Origin: an uncultured Clostridia bacterium | GTDB lineage: Bacteria; Bacillota; Clostridia; UBA1381 | DNA length: 7,901 nucleotides | Direction of reading: 5' to 3' | Assembly (NCBI GenBank): GCA_934486495.1 | Contig: CAKSPW010000087.1 | Span: 1-7,901 of the forward strand | In this document: piece after piece, positions 7,299-7,901 of the stretch | Layout of the letters: each line of letters starts with the position of its first letter | Position numbering within the stretch: the first letter of the stretch is position 1 | Translations under genes and position numbers: made by a program | The notes under the pieces: model-generated | The model's database searches: none | The model's input: the letters and a program-made list of their open reading frames with translations, nothing else | What the model was told of the DNA's origin: nothing

Positions 7299-7344
7299 TA
7301 ACTATATAATAAATGTTGGGGTCTAAAAAAATTTACAAAATAAA

Positions 7345-7374
7345 CGAGCATATCAGCTCGAAATCCTGTATAAT
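7345..7374 (+). promoter_or_regulatory. Leader hairpin and -10 box ahead of the transposase gene
   Basis: CGAGC (7345-7349) and GCTCG (7356-7360) form a perfect 5-bp stem with a 6-base loop. A consensus -10 box, TATAAT, follows at 7369-7374, 34 bases before the start codon. No good -35 box lies at 16-18 bases, because the hairpin occupies that place. The nearest TTTACA (7332-7337) is too far upstream. The -10 is convincing; the hairpin's role is unknown. Confidence 0.4.
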
Positions 7375-7407
7375 GGAATTGCAACAAAAAATACGGGAGG
7401 AGTTAAT

Positions 7408-7901
7408 ATGCTCACTTTAGATTATACACTATCTTTACTTAATTTGCAAGAGGTAATCGTAAAAAAAGTTACAACAAACGATAAATCCGCTGTTATTGAT
7501 ATAGAAATGCCCAAAAAGCAGCATACCTGTCCTCGCTGCTGTGCTGAAACTTCGTATGTTCATGATTACAGAAACCGGCTTATCAAGGATATTCCTGCAT
7601 TCGGCATGAAGATCATTCTAAATTACAGACAAAGAAGATATGTATGTCCTCATTGCGGGAAACGCTTTGCCGAAGAACATCCGTTTGTGCCGAAATATCA
7701 TCGAATGACAAGCAGATTAGTGGCTCATATATTTGAAAAACTACGCAGTGAATATTCTTTTACATCTGTTGCCGGGGAGCTTAATTTATCAGTATCTACT
7801 ATAATACGAGTATTTGATTTTTTGGCTATATCACGTCCTAAGAAGCTCCCGCACGTCTTTGCGATAGATGAATTCAAAGGCAATACCGGCAAAGAAAAAT
7901 A
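7408..7901 (+). CDS. ISL3-family transposase, N-terminal part (runs off the window)
   Basis: The gene begins with ATG at 7408 after a strong GGAGG (7396-7400) seven bases upstream, and 164 codons are visible without a stop. Residues 41-44 (CPRC) and 80-83 (CPHC), the latter in RRYVCPHCGKRF, form the zinc-finger-like DNA-binding part of ISL3 transposases. A helix-turn-helix follows at about 114-138 (SFTSVAGELNLSVSTIIRVF). The last visible segment, VFAIDEFKG at 150-158, holds the first catalytic aspartate (D154) of the DDE site. ISL3 transposases are usually 400-450 residues, so more than half lies outside. Nothing visible suggests inactivation. Confidence 0.93.
   Translation, partial: MLTLDYTLSLLNLQEVIVKKVTTNDKSAVIDIEMPKKQHTCPRCCAETSYVHDYRNRLIKDIPAFGMKIILNYRQRRYVCPHCGKRFAEEHPFVPKYHRMTSRLVAHIFEKLRSEYSFTSVAGELNLSVSTIIRVFDFLAISRPKKLPHVFAIDEFKGNTGKEK

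Larger units (their letters stand above)
7318..7901 (+). mobile_element. Left end of an ISL3-like insertion sequence (right end beyond window)
   Basis: The element carries an ISL3-type transposase reading into it. A probable terminal repeat starts GGGGTCTAAAAAAATTTAC at 7318, fitting the GG-initial ends of this family. The boundary is inferred from where AraC similarity ends (about 7299) and from that GG start, so it may be off by a few bases to about 20 bases. The flank 7299-7317 is very A+T-rich, as expected for a target of this family. The family makes 8-bp target duplications, but these cannot be checked with only one end present. Confidence 0.7.

Overview
The window looks like part of a Clostridia (Firmicutes) genome, probably a gut-type lineage. 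The evidence is the A+T-rich intergenic DNA, strong GGAGG-type ribosome binding sites, TTG start codons, and protein families typical of that group: a GLUG-repeat exported protein, a MalT-like LuxR regulator and an ISL3-type transposase. The species cannot be told from this sequence.

Layout. Positions 1-535 hold decayed gene ends on the + strand. There is a C-terminal piece of a YoaP-domain acetyltransferase-type protein (12-233). A C-terminal piece of a GyrI-like domain protein (223-333) overlaps it in another frame. A short, possibly frameshifted membrane-protein fragment follows (360-522). A hairpin at 394-428, oriented for the - strand, probably ends the large operon that follows.

Positions 536-7108 are one compact - strand operon. 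The promoter-proximal gene (7108-4772) encodes a 778-residue STAND-ATPase/LuxR regulator. Twelve bases downstream, with its ribosome binding site overlapping the regulator's stop codon, lies a gene (4759-536) for a 1407-residue exported protein. That protein is built of beta-helix-like, Ig/MBG-like and GLUG modules. Both genes start with TTG. A good sigma-A type promoter (7165-7170 / 7142-7147) lies just upstream, with a 16-bp perfect palindrome touching its -35 box.

Positions 7170-7298 are the last 42 codons of an AraC-family regulator on the - strand, cut off upstream. About 20 bases further on is the left end of an ISL3-like insertion sequence (from about 7318). Its transposase gene starts at 7408 on the + strand and runs off the window end.

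Working together (inference): the LuxR/MalT-like protein probably senses a small molecule through its ATPase and helical-repeat region. It is made from the same transcript as the giant secreted protein, so it may control its own operon. The flanks, with gene remnants on one side and an insertion sequence and a truncated AraC gene on the other, suggest a rearranged accessory locus. I found no CRISPR array, tRNA, rRNA or clear riboswitch.
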